A stretch of DNA of 64,000 nt from Prosthecomicrobium pneumaticum (GTDB lineage Bacteria; Pseudomonadota; Alphaproteobacteria; Rhizobiales; Kaistiaceae): NCBI RefSeq assembly GCF_014199915.1, contig NZ_JACHOO010000001.1, positions 672,328-736,327 of the forward strand, written 5' to 3'. Both the position numbers and the translations under genes were made by a program. The notes below the pieces were generated by a model that saw nothing but the letters and a program-made list of their open reading frames with translations, was not told where the DNA came from and searched no databases. This document shows positions 49,938 through 58,531 of this stretch, piece after piece; the first letter of the stretch is position 1; each line of letters begins with the position of its first letter.

Positions 49938-50840
49938 ATGCCCGCGACCCCCGGCTTCTCCGGCATCCACGCCGTCCTCTACGCCTTCTTCGACGCAGAC
50001 GAGCGGCTCGACCGCACGGCCATGCGTCGGCAGGTCGAGACGATGCTCGCCGCCGGTGTCGATGGCATCGTCGTCAACGGCCTCGCCACCGAGGTGGCGA
50101 AGCTCTCGGAAGCGGAGAAGCGGACGATCGTCGCGTGGGCGGCGGAGGATATCGCCGGCCGCGCGCCGCTGGGCGTGACGGTGACCGGCGGATCGGTGGC
50201 GGCGCAGACCGACCTGCTGCGCCACGCCGAGGCCACCGGAGCGCACTGGGTGATCCTGCAGCCGCCGGCCGTCGGCAGCTACGCCGCGGCGGAATATATC
50301 CGCTTCTTCGGCCGGGTCGCCGCCGGAACGTCTCTGCCGGTGGCGATCCAGAACGCCCCCGCCTATCTCGGCCGGGGCCTCTCCGCCGCCGACATCGCCG
50401 AGCTCACCCGCCTCTATCCGAATATCCGGCTCCTCAAGGGCGAAGGCCCGGCCGTCGAGATCGAGCGGCTGATTGCGACCACCGAGGGGCGGCTGCCGGT
50501 CTTCAACGGGCGCGGCGGGCTCGAACTCGTCGACAATCTGCGCGCCGGCTGCGCCGGCTTCATCCTCGCGCCCGACCTGATCGACGTGGCGCTCGCCGCC
50601 TGTCGTGCCTATCGAGCCGGTGACGAGGCCGGCGCCGAGGACGCATATCGGCGTATGCTGCCCGCCGCGTGCTTCGTCATGCAGTCGCTCGAGACGCTGA
50701 TCTGCTACGGCAAGCGGCTCTTCGCCGCCCGCGCCGGGCTCGCGGTGCACGACCGCGCTCCGGCGCTCGCCCCGACCGAGTTCGGCCTCGCCCGCGTCGC
50801 CGCCTATGCCGAGGCGCTCGGCCCCCTGCACGAGGGCTGA
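49938..50840 (+). CDS. DHDPS-family aldolase/dehydratase
   Basis: A 300-residue class I aldolase-fold protein (DHDPS/NAL family). The Schiff-base lysine is Lys167 in RLLKGEG. The usual catalytic tyrosine (YNxP) is Gln138 in IQNAPAYLG, and GTTGE is GLATE at 48-52. Lack of the tyrosine is also seen, as I recall, in L-2-keto-3-deoxyarabonate dehydratases (VQDAP), so a dehydratase on a 2-keto-3-deoxy acid is more likely than dihydrodipicolinate synthesis. It follows the ATPase gene by four bases and belongs to the sugar-acid cluster. Confidence 0.85.
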   Translation: MPATPGFSGIHAVLYAFFDADERLDRTAMRRQVETMLAAGVDGIVVNGLATEVAKLSEAEKRTIVAWAAEDIAGRAPLGVTVTGGSVAAQTDLLRHAEATGAHWVILQPPAVGSYAAAEYIRFFGRVAAGTSLPVAIQNAPAYLGRGLSAADIAELTRLYPNIRLLKGEGPAVEIERLIATTEGRLPVFNGRGGLELVDNLRAGCAGFILAPDLIDVALAACRAYRAGDEAGAEDAYRRMLPAACFVMQSLETLICYGKRLFAARAGLAVHDRAPALAPTEFGLARVAAYAEALGPLHEG

Positions 50841-50890
50841 AGCCCCCCGACCGCGCCGTCGATCGCGACGGAGACCCCGCAGCCGAACAG

Positions 50891-50906
50891 GGCGGACTTA
50901 TCCGCC
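50891..50906. terminator. Weak hairpin between convergent aldolase and TetR genes
   Basis: GGCGGA (50891-50896) pairs with TCCGCC (50901-50906) around CTTA, in the 156-base gap between convergent stops. Only six base pairs and no T-tract, so a terminator role is uncertain. Confidence 0.3.
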
Positions 50907-50996
50907 GCGTGCGGAGAGCGCCGGAAGCGCCCCACGTCGCGGAAGCCTGTCCGAACCCGCTCACTGATCTCTTTCCGCGCCCGGGCGCGAGCAGGC

Positions 50997-51611
50997 TCAG
51001 AGGCGCCGGTCGCTCATTTCGCACTCGAGAGCATCGAAGACGCTCCCGAAAACCGTCCCGATCGGACGTCGCCCGCCCTCCCGATTGAAGGTCTCGGTCG
51101 CCAGCCGCATCGCGCCGACCGCCATCATCGCCACCAGCCGCAGACCGGTCTCCCGCTCCGCCGCGGGCCAGCGCTCCTTGAGTGCGCCGAACAGCGCGTT
51201 CTCCTGCTCGACATAGCTCGCCTGCTTGCGCGCCTGGACGGCCGGGCTGGCGCGCATCAGCCGGTCGATCTCGATCATGTCCGCGGCCGGGATCAGTGCG
51301 CAGACGGCGAGCACCGCCTCACGCACCGTGTCGAGCGGCCCGCCATCAGGTGGGGCGCCGCGCACCGCTTCGACCAGCATGTCGCCGACGCCCGCCTGCA
51401 GCGACAGCAGAATCTCGTCCTTCGACTTGAAGTAGTAGAAGAAGGTCCGGCGTGAAATACCGGCTTTCTCGGCGATTTCTTCGATGGTCGTCCCTTCGTA
51501 GCCCTTCGCGATGAAGAGGCTCATTCCCGCGTCGGTGATCCGGGCGAGCGTCTCGCGGCGCTTTCGCTCGCGCAGCCCCTCGCCCCGCGGATCCGCAACG
51601 CGGTCTCCCAT
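50997..51611 (-). CDS. TetR/AcrR-family transcriptional regulator
   Basis: A 204-residue repressor. The HTH covers about 20-66 (ARITDAGMSLFIAKGYEGTT, EEIAEKAGISRRTFFYYFKS KDEI region). The C-terminal helical domain (about 85-195) binds an unknown ligand. It diverges from an SDR gene with a 78-base gap that holds two operator-like repeats (51631-51671), so it probably represses both itself and the SDR. The ATG at 51611 follows an AGGGGCTT stretch. Confidence 0.9.
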   Translation of the reverse strand: MGDRVADPRGEGLRERKRRETLARITDAGMSLFIAKGYEGTTIEEIAEKAGISRRTFFYYFKSKDEILLSLQAGVGDMLVEAVRGAPPDGGPLDTVREAVLAVCALIPAADMIEIDRLMRASPAVQARKQASYVEQENALFGALKERWPAAERETGLRLVAMMAVGAMRLATETFNREGGRRPIGTVFGSVFDALECEMSDRRL

Positions 51612-51630
51612 AACGCAAGCCCCTTGAATT

Positions 51631-51671
51631 TTACACTCAGTGCGATATTGATCTTACATCCAGTGCAACAT
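51631..51671. promoter_or_regulatory. Tandem TetR operator candidates
   Basis: TTACACTCAGTGCGATAT (51631-51648) and TTACATCCAGTGCAACAT (51654-51671) match at 14 of 18 positions and are 23 bases apart, about two helix turns. The first contains CACT-C-AGTG, a perfect inverted repeat, and both fit the pattern TTxxACTxAGTxxAA common for TetR-type operators. They lie between the divergent TetR and SDR genes. Confidence 0.6.
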
Positions 51672-51689
51672 TTTTGAAAGGCCCTCACT

Positions 51690-52601
51690 TTGGCCCGGTG
51701 GACAGCAACGGACATCCCCCCTCAGCACGGCCGCACCGCAGTGGTGACGGGAACCGGCGGCCTCGGCTTCGAGGATGCGCTCGCCCTCGCCCGGGCCGGC
51801 GCCGAGGTGATCATCGCCGGTCGTAATCCGCAGAAGGGTGAGACGGCGCTCGCGCGGATCCGCGCCGCCGTGTCCGGCGCCGCCGTGCGGTTCGAGCATG
51901 TCGACCTCGCCGACCTGCACTCGATCGCCGCCTTCGGCACGCGCATGGCCGAGCAGCAGGACCGTCTCGATCTCCTGATCAACAACGCGGCCGTCATGGT
52001 GCCTCCGAAACGCGAGCTGACGAGGGATGGCTTCGAGCTGCAGTTCGGCACCAATTATCTCGGTCCGTTCGCGCTCACCGCGCATCTTCTGCCGCTGCTG
52101 CGCAGGGGCCGGCATCCGCGCGTCGTAACGCTGTCGAGCGTCGCGGCGCGGAGCGGCACGATCGACTTCGACAATCTCGACGCGGAGCGGATCTACCGGC
52201 CGATGCCGGCCTACAGCCAGTCGAAGCTCGCCGACCTGATGTTCGCGCTCGAACTGCAACGACGGAGTACCGCACGGGGCTGGGGCATAGCGAGCATCGC
52301 CGCCCATCCCGGCGTCGCCCGCACCGAGCTTCTCTACAACGGCCCCGGCCGCCGCAGCGGTCATGGTCTTGCTCGATCCCTGCTGTGGTTCCTGTTCCAG
52401 CCTCCTGCGCAGGGCGCCCTGCCGACCCTCTTTGCCGCCACCGCGCCGCAGGCCCGGCCCGGCGGCTATTACGGTCCCGACCGCTTCAGCGAGACACGAG
52501 GCTATCCCGCGGAAGCGGCGGTCCCGCCCCAGGCGCTCGATGCCGCCACTGTGGCCCGCCTCTGGCAGGTTTCCGAGGAACTGACCGGCATCGGCTTCTA
52601 G
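51690..52601 (+). CDS. Short-chain dehydrogenase/reductase (retinol-dehydrogenase-like)
   Basis: A 303-residue SDR of the longer type. TGTGGLGFE (about 20-28) is the nucleotide motif, with AGRNPQKGE carrying the Arg that suggests NADP. NNAA is near 98, and Tyr-x3-Lys is in AYSQSKLADL near 176. It resembles retinol dehydrogenase/protochlorophyllide-reductase-like SDRs that act on hydrophobic carbonyls or steroids. The start is TTG at 51690, the only start before the Rossmann motif with a plausible AAAGG upstream. Control by the divergent TetR regulator suggests induction by a xenobiotic or lipid-like compound. Confidence 0.85.
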   Translation: MARWTATDIPPQHGRTAVVTGTGGLGFEDALALARAGAEVIIAGRNPQKGETALARIRAAVSGAAVRFEHVDLADLHSIAAFGTRMAEQQDRLDLLINNAAVMVPPKRELTRDGFELQFGTNYLGPFALTAHLLPLLRRGRHPRVVTLSSVAARSGTIDFDNLDAERIYRPMPAYSQSKLADLMFALELQRRSTARGWGIASIAAHPGVARTELLYNGPGRRSGHGLARSLLWFLFQPPAQGALPTLFAATAPQARPGGYYGPDRFSETRGYPAEAAVPPQALDAATVARLWQVSEELTGIGF

Positions 52602-52659
52602 AGACGAGACCCGGCCGCCGCTCTCGGGCCATAGCCGCGCACGGGTCGGTCCGGGTCGC

Positions 52660-53664
52660 TCAGGGGGCGAGTTCGCCCGGGTAATGGCAGGCGGCGGCGT
52701 GGCCAGCCGCAGTCGTGGCGAGGGGCGGGCGGACGTCGGCGCAGAGCGCACGATCGCGGCCGATCGGACAGCGCGGCCGGAAGATGCAGCCCTTGGGGCG
52801 TTCGCCGCTGATCGGTGCGATCTCGCCCTCGAGGATGATCCGGCGCGCCGGCGCGGCGCCGCGGCGCACCGTCGGCACGGCGGAGACGAGGCTCGCCGTA
52901 TAGGGGTGCTGCGGCGCCCCGAACAGCGCTGCGCTCGGCCCCGCCTCCATCACCTCCCCGAGATAGAGCACGACGATCTCGTCGCAGAAGAACTCGGCGA
53001 CGTGCAGGTCGTGCACGATGAACACGTAGGAGACCGCGAACTCGGCCTGCAGATCCTTGAGGAGGTTGAGGATCTGCGCCTGGACGGAGACATCGAGGGC
53101 GGACACCGGCTCGTCGAGGACGAGGAGCTCGGGCGCGAGTGCGAGCGCCCGGGCGATGCCGATCCGCTGCCGCTGGCCGCCGGAGAATTCGTGCGGCCTG
53201 CGGCGCGCCACGGCCGGATCGAAGCCGACCCGTTCGAGCATCGACGCGACCTTCGCCCGTCGCTCCGCGCCGCTGCCGATGCGGTGCACGCTGAGCGGCT
53301 CCTCGATCAGCGCGCCGACGCTCATCCGCGGGTCGAGCGTGCCGGTGGTATCCTGGAACACCATCTGCATCCGCCGGCGAAAACGCCGCAGCGGCTCCGG
53401 CGCGAGCGCGAGCAGGTCGATGCCGTCGAAGGTGACGGAGCCCTGCGTCGGCTCGATCAGCCTGAGGAGCGCGCGCGCCGCGGTCGACTTGCCGCTGCCC
53501 GACTCGCCGACGATGCCGGTCGTGCGGCCGCGGCCGACCGCGAACGACACGCCGTCGAGCGCGCGCAGCGTCTCGCGTCCGCCCGAGGCGTCGCGCCGGG
53601 TCGTCTCGAAGGTCTTGCCGAGATCGCGGACCTCGAGCAGCGGACGGGCGGGCACGGCGCTCAT
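52660..53664 (-). CDS. Oligopeptide/dipeptide ABC transporter ATPase (DppF type)
   Basis: A 334-residue ATPase. Walker A GESGSGKST (about 50-58), Q-loop FQDTTGTLDPRM, signature FSGGQRQRIGIARAL, Walker B LLVLDEPVSALD and switch His in IVHDLH are present. The C-terminal oligo_HPY domain has QHPYTASLVSAVP, and a four-cysteine set (CIFRPRCP, LCAD, CHYP) that may bind an iron-sulfur cluster as in Dpp-type ATPases. It overlaps the DppD-type gene by four bases and is the last gene of the peptide transporter operon. Confidence 0.92.
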   Translation of the reverse strand: MSAVPARPLLEVRDLGKTFETTRRDASGGRETLRALDGVSFAVGRGRTTGIVGESGSGKSTAARALLRLIEPTQGSVTFDGIDLLALAPEPLRRFRRRMQMVFQDTTGTLDPRMSVGALIEEPLSVHRIGSGAERRAKVASMLERVGFDPAVARRRPHEFSGGQRQRIGIARALALAPELLVLDEPVSALDVSVQAQILNLLKDLQAEFAVSYVFIVHDLHVAEFFCDEIVVLYLGEVMEAGPSAALFGAPQHPYTASLVSAVPTVRRGAAPARRIILEGEIAPISGERPKGCIFRPRCPIGRDRALCADVRPPLATTAAGHAAACHYPGELAP

Positions 53665-54671
53665 GCGGCGCCCTCCCCCGCCCGCTCGGCGGCGAAATGG
53701 CATTCCGCGAAGGCACCCGGCCCGCGGTCGGCGAGCGGCACGGGCGGCGGCGCGACGGTCCGGCAGACCGGTCGGCCGCGGCCGACGGGGCAGCGCGGCT
53801 CGAAGGAACAGCCGGTCGGCAGCCGGCGGAGATCGGGCGGCAGGCCCTCGATCGTGCGCAGGCGCGCGCCGCGGCGCGCCGGATCCGGAATGCTCTCGAT
53901 CAGCGCCTCGGTATAGGGATGGGCCGGCCGCTCGAAGACCGCGTCGACCGCACCGCGCTCGACGATGCGGCCGGCATACATCACCTGCAGCGTGTCGCAG
54001 AAATTCGCCACCACGGCGAGATTGTGGGTGATCATCAGGAGCGCCAGGCCGCGGCGGGCGACCAGCCGGTCGAACAGCGCCAGGATCTGCGCCTGCGTCG
54101 TCACGTCGAGCGCGGTGGTCGGCTCGTCGGCGACGACGATATCGGGATCGTTGGCGATCGCGATCGCGATCATCACCCGCTGACGCATGCCACCGGAATA
54201 CTGGTGCGGATAGTCGTCGAGCCGGCGCTCGGCATCGCCGACCTCCACCTCACGCAAAAGTTCCGCCGCTCGCCGCCGCGCATCGGCGCGCGACAGGCCG
54301 GGCTGGTGGCGGCGAAGCGTATCGACGAGCTGCGCGCCGATCGTCTTGATCGGATCGAGCGCCCCCATCGGGTCCTGGAAGACGAGGGAGATCGACCGGC
54401 CGCGCACCCGCTTCAGCGCTCCCTCGCCGAGCCCGACGAGGTCGCGGCCATCGAGCCGGACCGCCCCGGCGGCGATCCGGCCGGGCGGATCGAGGAGCCC
54501 GAGCAGCGCCAAGGCGAAGGTCGACTTGCCGCTGCCCGATTCGCCGACGATCGCCACTTTCTCGCCCGCCCGCACCGTGAAGCCGACATCGCGCACGACA
54601 TGCGCAGTACCCTCGCGGGTGGCGAATTCGGCGGAGAGCCCCGCGATGTCGAGCACGACATTCCCGGTCAT
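53661..54671 (-). CDS. Oligopeptide/dipeptide ABC transporter ATPase (DppD type)
   Basis: A 336-residue ATPase. Walker A GESGSGKST (about 41-49), Q-loop FQDPMGALDP, signature YSGGMRQRVMIAIAI, Walker B IVVADEPTTALD and ITHN are intact. The C-terminal oligo_HPY domain has AHPYTEALIESIPD and cysteines in CSFEPRCP, VCRT and ECHF. It forms a heterodimer with the DppF-type ATPase. Start and stop overlap both neighbours by four bases. Confidence 0.92.
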   Translation of the reverse strand: MTGNVVLDIAGLSAEFATREGTAHVVRDVGFTVRAGEKVAIVGESGSGKSTFALALLGLLDPPGRIAAGAVRLDGRDLVGLGEGALKRVRGRSISLVFQDPMGALDPIKTIGAQLVDTLRRHQPGLSRADARRRAAELLREVEVGDAERRLDDYPHQYSGGMRQRVMIAIAIANDPDIVVADEPTTALDVTTQAQILALFDRLVARRGLALLMITHNLAVVANFCDTLQVMYAGRIVERGAVDAVFERPAHPYTEALIESIPDPARRGARLRTIEGLPPDLRRLPTGCSFEPRCPVGRGRPVCRTVAPPPVPLADRGPGAFAECHFAAERAGEGAA

Positions 54672-55681
54672 CGCGCCGCCCCTGCGACGCGCGGATCGAT
54701 GAGGCCGGCGATCAGATCGACGGCGAGGTTGCACAGCACATAGATGACGGCGCTCAGGAGGATGAAGGCCTGCACGACCGAAAAATCCTGCTTCAACACG
54801 CCATCGGTGACGAGCGCCCCGACGCCCGGCCAGACGAACACCCGCTCGACGAGCACGCTGCCGGCGAGCAGCTGGCCGAACAGAAGGCCGGAGGCGGTCA
54901 GCGTCGGCAGGAAGGCGTTCGGCAGGGCGTGGCGGACGAAGGCCCACCAGCGGGTGAGACCCCGGCTGCGGGCGACCGTGATGAAGGGCTCGCGGGCGAT
55001 GTCGATCAGATTGGCGCGCAGCAGCCGGAAGAGGAAGGAGAACGGCATCAGCGCCAGCGTGACGCCGGGCAGGATCAGATGGGCGAGCGCATCGCGGAAC
55101 GCCGCGCCGTCGCCGGCGAGGAGCGCATCGACGGTCACAAAGCCGGTGACGGCCGGCGGCGGAATGGTGCGCAGCGACAGCCGGCCGTCCGGCCCGGGCA
55201 GCCAGCCGAGCGCCTCGAAGAAGACGAGCAGCAGGACGAGGCCGAACCAGAAGGGCGGCACGCCCATGGCGAAGAAGGAGACGGCGCGGGCGCCCGCATC
55301 GGTCGGTCCCCTCCGATAGGCCGCGACGAGGGCGAGCGCGACCGCCGCGACGAAAGCGAGGAGGAAGGCGAAGAGGCCGAGCTCGAGCGTCGCCGGAAAG
55401 CGGCGGGCGATCAGCGTCGCGACGGGCTGGCCAGTCGAATAGGAAAAACCCCAGTCGCCGCGCAGGAAATTGGCGATGTAGAGGAGGTATTGCGAGGCGA
55501 GCGAGCCGTCGAGGCCGAGCTCGACGCGCAGCGCATCGACCGCCTCCCGGCCGGCGAACGGGCCGAGGAAAAGGCGCGCCGGGTCGCCGGGCGAGAGCCG
55601 CAGGATGAGGAAGGCGACGAGCGAGGCGCCGAAGAGCGAGACGAGCGAGGCGCCGAGCCGGCCGATCAGGAAGCGGCTCAT
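54668..55681 (-). CDS. Oligopeptide/dipeptide ABC transporter permease (DppB type)
   Basis: A 337-residue inner-membrane permease. The typical N-terminus MSRFLIGRLGASLVSLFGAS is followed by FLILRLSPGDPARLFLGP, then a periplasmic region and six membrane segments in all. FLRGDWGFSYSTGQPV and RARSRGLTRWW-like EAA loop (VARSRGLTRWWAFVRHALPN) support the DppB class. It overlaps the next permease by four bases. Confidence 0.92.
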   Translation of the reverse strand: MSRFLIGRLGASLVSLFGASLVAFLILRLSPGDPARLFLGPFAGREAVDALRVELGLDGSLASQYLLYIANFLRGDWGFSYSTGQPVATLIARRFPATLELGLFAFLLAFVAAVALALVAAYRRGPTDAGARAVSFFAMGVPPFWFGLVLLLVFFEALGWLPGPDGRLSLRTIPPPAVTGFVTVDALLAGDGAAFRDALAHLILPGVTLALMPFSFLFRLLRANLIDIAREPFITVARSRGLTRWWAFVRHALPNAFLPTLTASGLLFGQLLAGSVLVERVFVWPGVGALVTDGVLKQDFSVVQAFILLSAVIYVLCNLAVDLIAGLIDPRVAGAAR

Positions 55682-56562
55682 CGCTCCCGCCCCCGCACGC
55701 CGAGGACCGCCTGGGCGTGATCGGCGAGAAGGTTCGCAGCGACGACGGCGGCGAGCACGCCGAAGCCCGGGAAGAGCGCCAGCCACCATTGGCCGGTCAG
55801 CGCATATTGCAGCCCGTCGGTGATCATCGCGCCCCATTCCGGCTCGGGGATCTGCGCGCCGAGCCCGATGAAGCCGAGGCCGGCGAGCGTCAGGATCGCA
55901 TAGCCGAAGACCGAGGCGCACTGCACCAGCATGGTCGGCGCGGTGTGCGGCAGCAGATGCCGGCCGACGATGCGCCAGCGGCCGACGCCCACCGCGACGC
56001 TCGCCTCGATGAAGGGCAGCGCGCGGATGCGCAGGATGTCGGCGCGCATCAGCCGGGCGAAGAACGGCACGCAGGAGAGCATGATGCCGAAGGCGGCGGT
56101 GGTCAGGCCCACGCCGAGGCCGACGGTGATCGCCATGGCGAGGATGAGCGGCGGAAAGGCGGCGAGCGCGTCGACGATCCGCATCAGCACCGTGTCGAGG
56201 ACCCGGCCGCCGATCCCCGCCGCGATGCCGATGCCGCCCCCGACGATCAGGCCGGTGACGACCACCGCCGCGCCGACCGCGAGCGAGATCCGCGCGCCGG
56301 CAAGGAAGCGAGCGAAGACGTCGCGGCCATTGCTGTCGGTGCCCATCGGATGCGCGAAGGAGGGCGCGGCGAGCGGCGCGCCGAAATCCATGTCGAGCGG
56401 CCCGAGATGCCACAGAGACGGTCCGGCGATCGCAAGCAGAAGAAGCACGACCGTCAGGACGAGCGCGAGGCCGAAGCCCGCATTGCGGCGAAGGGAGGCG
56501 AGGACGGCGCGGGATCGCGATCGAGGGCGCGCGCCCGCCGCGATCGACCCCGCCTCGCTCAT
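55678..56562 (-). CDS. Oligopeptide/dipeptide ABC transporter permease (DppC type)
   Basis: A 294-residue permease. A basic N-terminus precedes the first membrane segment (LALVLTVVLLLLAIAGPSLW). HPMGTDSNGRDVFARFLAG is the DppC signature near 74-92, and the EAA-type loop is EASVAVGVGRWRIVGRHLLP. It pairs with the DppB-type permease. It is 79 bases downstream of the binding-protein gene. Confidence 0.92.
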   Translation of the reverse strand: MSEAGSIAAGARPRSRSRAVLASLRRNAGFGLALVLTVVLLLLAIAGPSLWHLGPLDMDFGAPLAAPSFAHPMGTDSNGRDVFARFLAGARISLAVGAAVVVTGLIVGGGIGIAAGIGGRVLDTVLMRIVDALAAFPPLILAMAITVGLGVGLTTAAFGIMLSCVPFFARLMRADILRIRALPFIEASVAVGVGRWRIVGRHLLPHTAPTMLVQCASVFGYAILTLAGLGFIGLGAQIPEPEWGAMITDGLQYALTGQWWLALFPGFGVLAAVVAANLLADHAQAVLGVRGRER

Positions 56563-56641
56563 CGGCCGCCCCGGACCGGCATACGGCGACGGAGCGGCCG
56601 CGAGGCCGCTCCGCGATCGTCACGTCCCGTGTCGGGACGGC

Positions 56642-58231
56642 TCAACGACGGCCCCACTGGTCGAGGTCGAACGGGCCGTCCTGCGCGAAGTGCCATTCCT
56701 TGACCGAGCCCGAGACGACCGCCGTATAGGTGTCGGCATAGATCGGAACGCGCGGCGAATCGGCGATCCAGATCTTGGCGATGTCGTCCCAGATCACCTG
56801 CCGGGCGGCCGCATCGGCCGTCGCGTGGCCCTTGTCGAGCAGCGCCTCGGCCTCGGCATTGCAATAGTTCGAGGTGTTGTAGGCCGACTTGCAGCGCATG
56901 TCGTAATCGAGCAGCCAGGCCGGATCGTCGACCGAGGGGCCGTCGAAGCGCACGATCAGCGCCTCCTTGGTCTCGGCGCCGACCGCCTCCTGATAGGCGG
57001 AGGCCGCGAGCTTGCGGATCGAGAGATTGACGCCGAGCTGCGACCACGCCCCCTGCAGGATGGTGGCGATCTGCTCCTGGTCGTTCTGTCCTTCGCGGAT
57101 CACGATGTCGGCGGCAACCGGCGTCGCGACGCCGGATTCGGCGAGCAGCGCCTTCGCCTTGTCGAGGTCATAGCTGCGCGGTGGGGCGATCTCGGCATTG
57201 AACGCCGGGAAGGCCGGCGGATAGGGTCCGTAGAAGATCGTGCCGAGACCGTGCGCGACATTGGCGAGGATCGGCTCGTAGGGCACCGCATAGCTGAGGG
57301 CCGCACGGAACTTCGCGTTGTCGAAGGGCGCCTTCTTGTTCGGGAAGCCGACGAGCTGCCAGCGGGCGGTCGGCACCTTGATGACCTTCAGGTCGGCGCT
57401 CTCGGCGAGGCTCGCCACCGAGGCCTTCGACAGGCCGAGCGTCACGTCGGCCTGGCCGTTGCGGGCCTGAAGGAGCAGCGTCGCATTGTCGGTGACGAAG
57501 TTGACGATCACTTCGGGCTCGATCGGCGGCGTGCCGAAGAAGTCCGGATTGGCCTTGAACACGGCCCGCACGCCCGGCTCATAGCTGGCGAGCACATAGG
57601 GGCCGGAGCCGGCGGCGTTGCTGGCGAGCCAGGTCTTGCCGCCATTCGCCTCGACCGCCTTCAGATCGATGATGCCGGTGTTCGGCTGGGTGAGCGCGTG
57701 CAGCACGAGCGGCTCGCCGCGCTTCAGCTTGATGACGACGGTCGTCGCATCCGGCGCCTCGATCGCCTCGGTGTTGCCGAACTGCGCGGCCTCGAAGAAA
57801 TAGGTGCCGCAGGTGCCGCTCTTCCAGGTGAATTCGAGCGAGGCCTTGACCGCCGCGGCGTCGAGCGGATTGCCGCTCGGGAATTTGAGCCCGGGGCGCA
57901 GCTTGAAGGTCAGTGTCCTGCCGTCGTCGGAGACGCTGTAGGACTCGGCGAGATAGCCGACCACCTTGGTGGTGTCCTCGGTCGTCACCGTCACCCCGGC
58001 CGGCACATCGGTGACCGGCTTCGCCTCGTAGCGGAGCAGCGGGGTGTAGAGGCTGGCGATGAAGCCGTCATCGGCGATGTCGCAGACGATGCTCGGATCG
58101 AGCGTCGGCGGCGGCAGCGAGTAATTGACCACGAAGGGTCCGTCGGCCGCCGACGCCGGCAACGCGGCGAATGCACTCGCCATGCCGAGCAAGGCGCTCG
58201 CGGCGATACCAAGTCCTGATCTCTTCGTCAT
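56642..58231 (-). CDS. Peptide/oligopeptide ABC transporter substrate-binding protein (DppA-like)
   Basis: A 529-residue family 5 solute-binding protein. A Sec signal is seen at 1-29 (MTKRSGLGIAASALLGMASA, ending ALPASAA). The family pattern includes YLAESYSVSDDGRTLTFKLR and RAALSYAVPYEPI. The ligand may be a peptide, glutathione, or a cyclic amide such as a hydantoin or 5-oxoproline, given the divergent hydantoinase genes. ATG at 58231 was preferred over the TTG at 58243. It is the first gene of the transporter operon. Confidence 0.92.
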   Translation of the reverse strand: MTKRSGLGIAASALLGMASAFAALPASAADGPFVVNYSLPPPTLDPSIVCDIADDGFIASLYTPLLRYEAKPVTDVPAGVTVTTEDTTKVVGYLAESYSVSDDGRTLTFKLRPGLKFPSGNPLDAAAVKASLEFTWKSGTCGTYFFEAAQFGNTEAIEAPDATTVVIKLKRGEPLVLHALTQPNTGIIDLKAVEANGGKTWLASNAAGSGPYVLASYEPGVRAVFKANPDFFGTPPIEPEVIVNFVTDNATLLLQARNGQADVTLGLSKASVASLAESADLKVIKVPTARWQLVGFPNKKAPFDNAKFRAALSYAVPYEPILANVAHGLGTIFYGPYPPAFPAFNAEIAPPRSYDLDKAKALLAESGVATPVAADIVIREGQNDQEQIATILQGAWSQLGVNLSIRKLAASAYQEAVGAETKEALIVRFDGPSVDDPAWLLDYDMRCKSAYNTSNYCNAEAEALLDKGHATADAAARQVIWDDIAKIWIADSPRVPIYADTYTAVVSGSVKEWHFAQDGPFDLDQWGRR

Positions 58232-58531
58232 CTTCGACCCCAATCCTTGCGCGGGCTACCGGTGCGCCCCCACCCCGATCCGGCGCAGGCAACGGCCGAT
58301 CGACCGTTCCCGCCGGAAGACGCGGCCTGCGACCCTAGCCCCTCGACATCCTTTTGACGTGCAATTTTCGTGCTCGATTTTTGGTCCTGCTGAAAATATG
58401 GTTTCATAGATTTCGCGCATGCGAAAGCCGTTTCCTCGCGGAAAGGTGCCGGTTCCGGCAGCGTTGTCCGCCCTCCCTTTGGCGATCGCCGCTTTCAACC
58501 AGCGGCGACCGAGACCGACGAGCACCGGCAC
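58232..58531. promoter_or_regulatory. Divergent control region between Dpp and hydantoinase operons
   Basis: A 300-base gap with a locally A/T-rich centre (58350-58410). TGAAAATATGGTTTCA (58391-58406) is an inverted repeat (TGAAA/TTTCA) and CGTGC recurs at 58358 and 58369 before A/T-rich tracts. TTGACG at 58354-58359 could be a -35 for the plus-strand operon, without a convincing -10. No open reading frame here looks real. A regulator gene is not adjacent. Confidence 0.4.
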
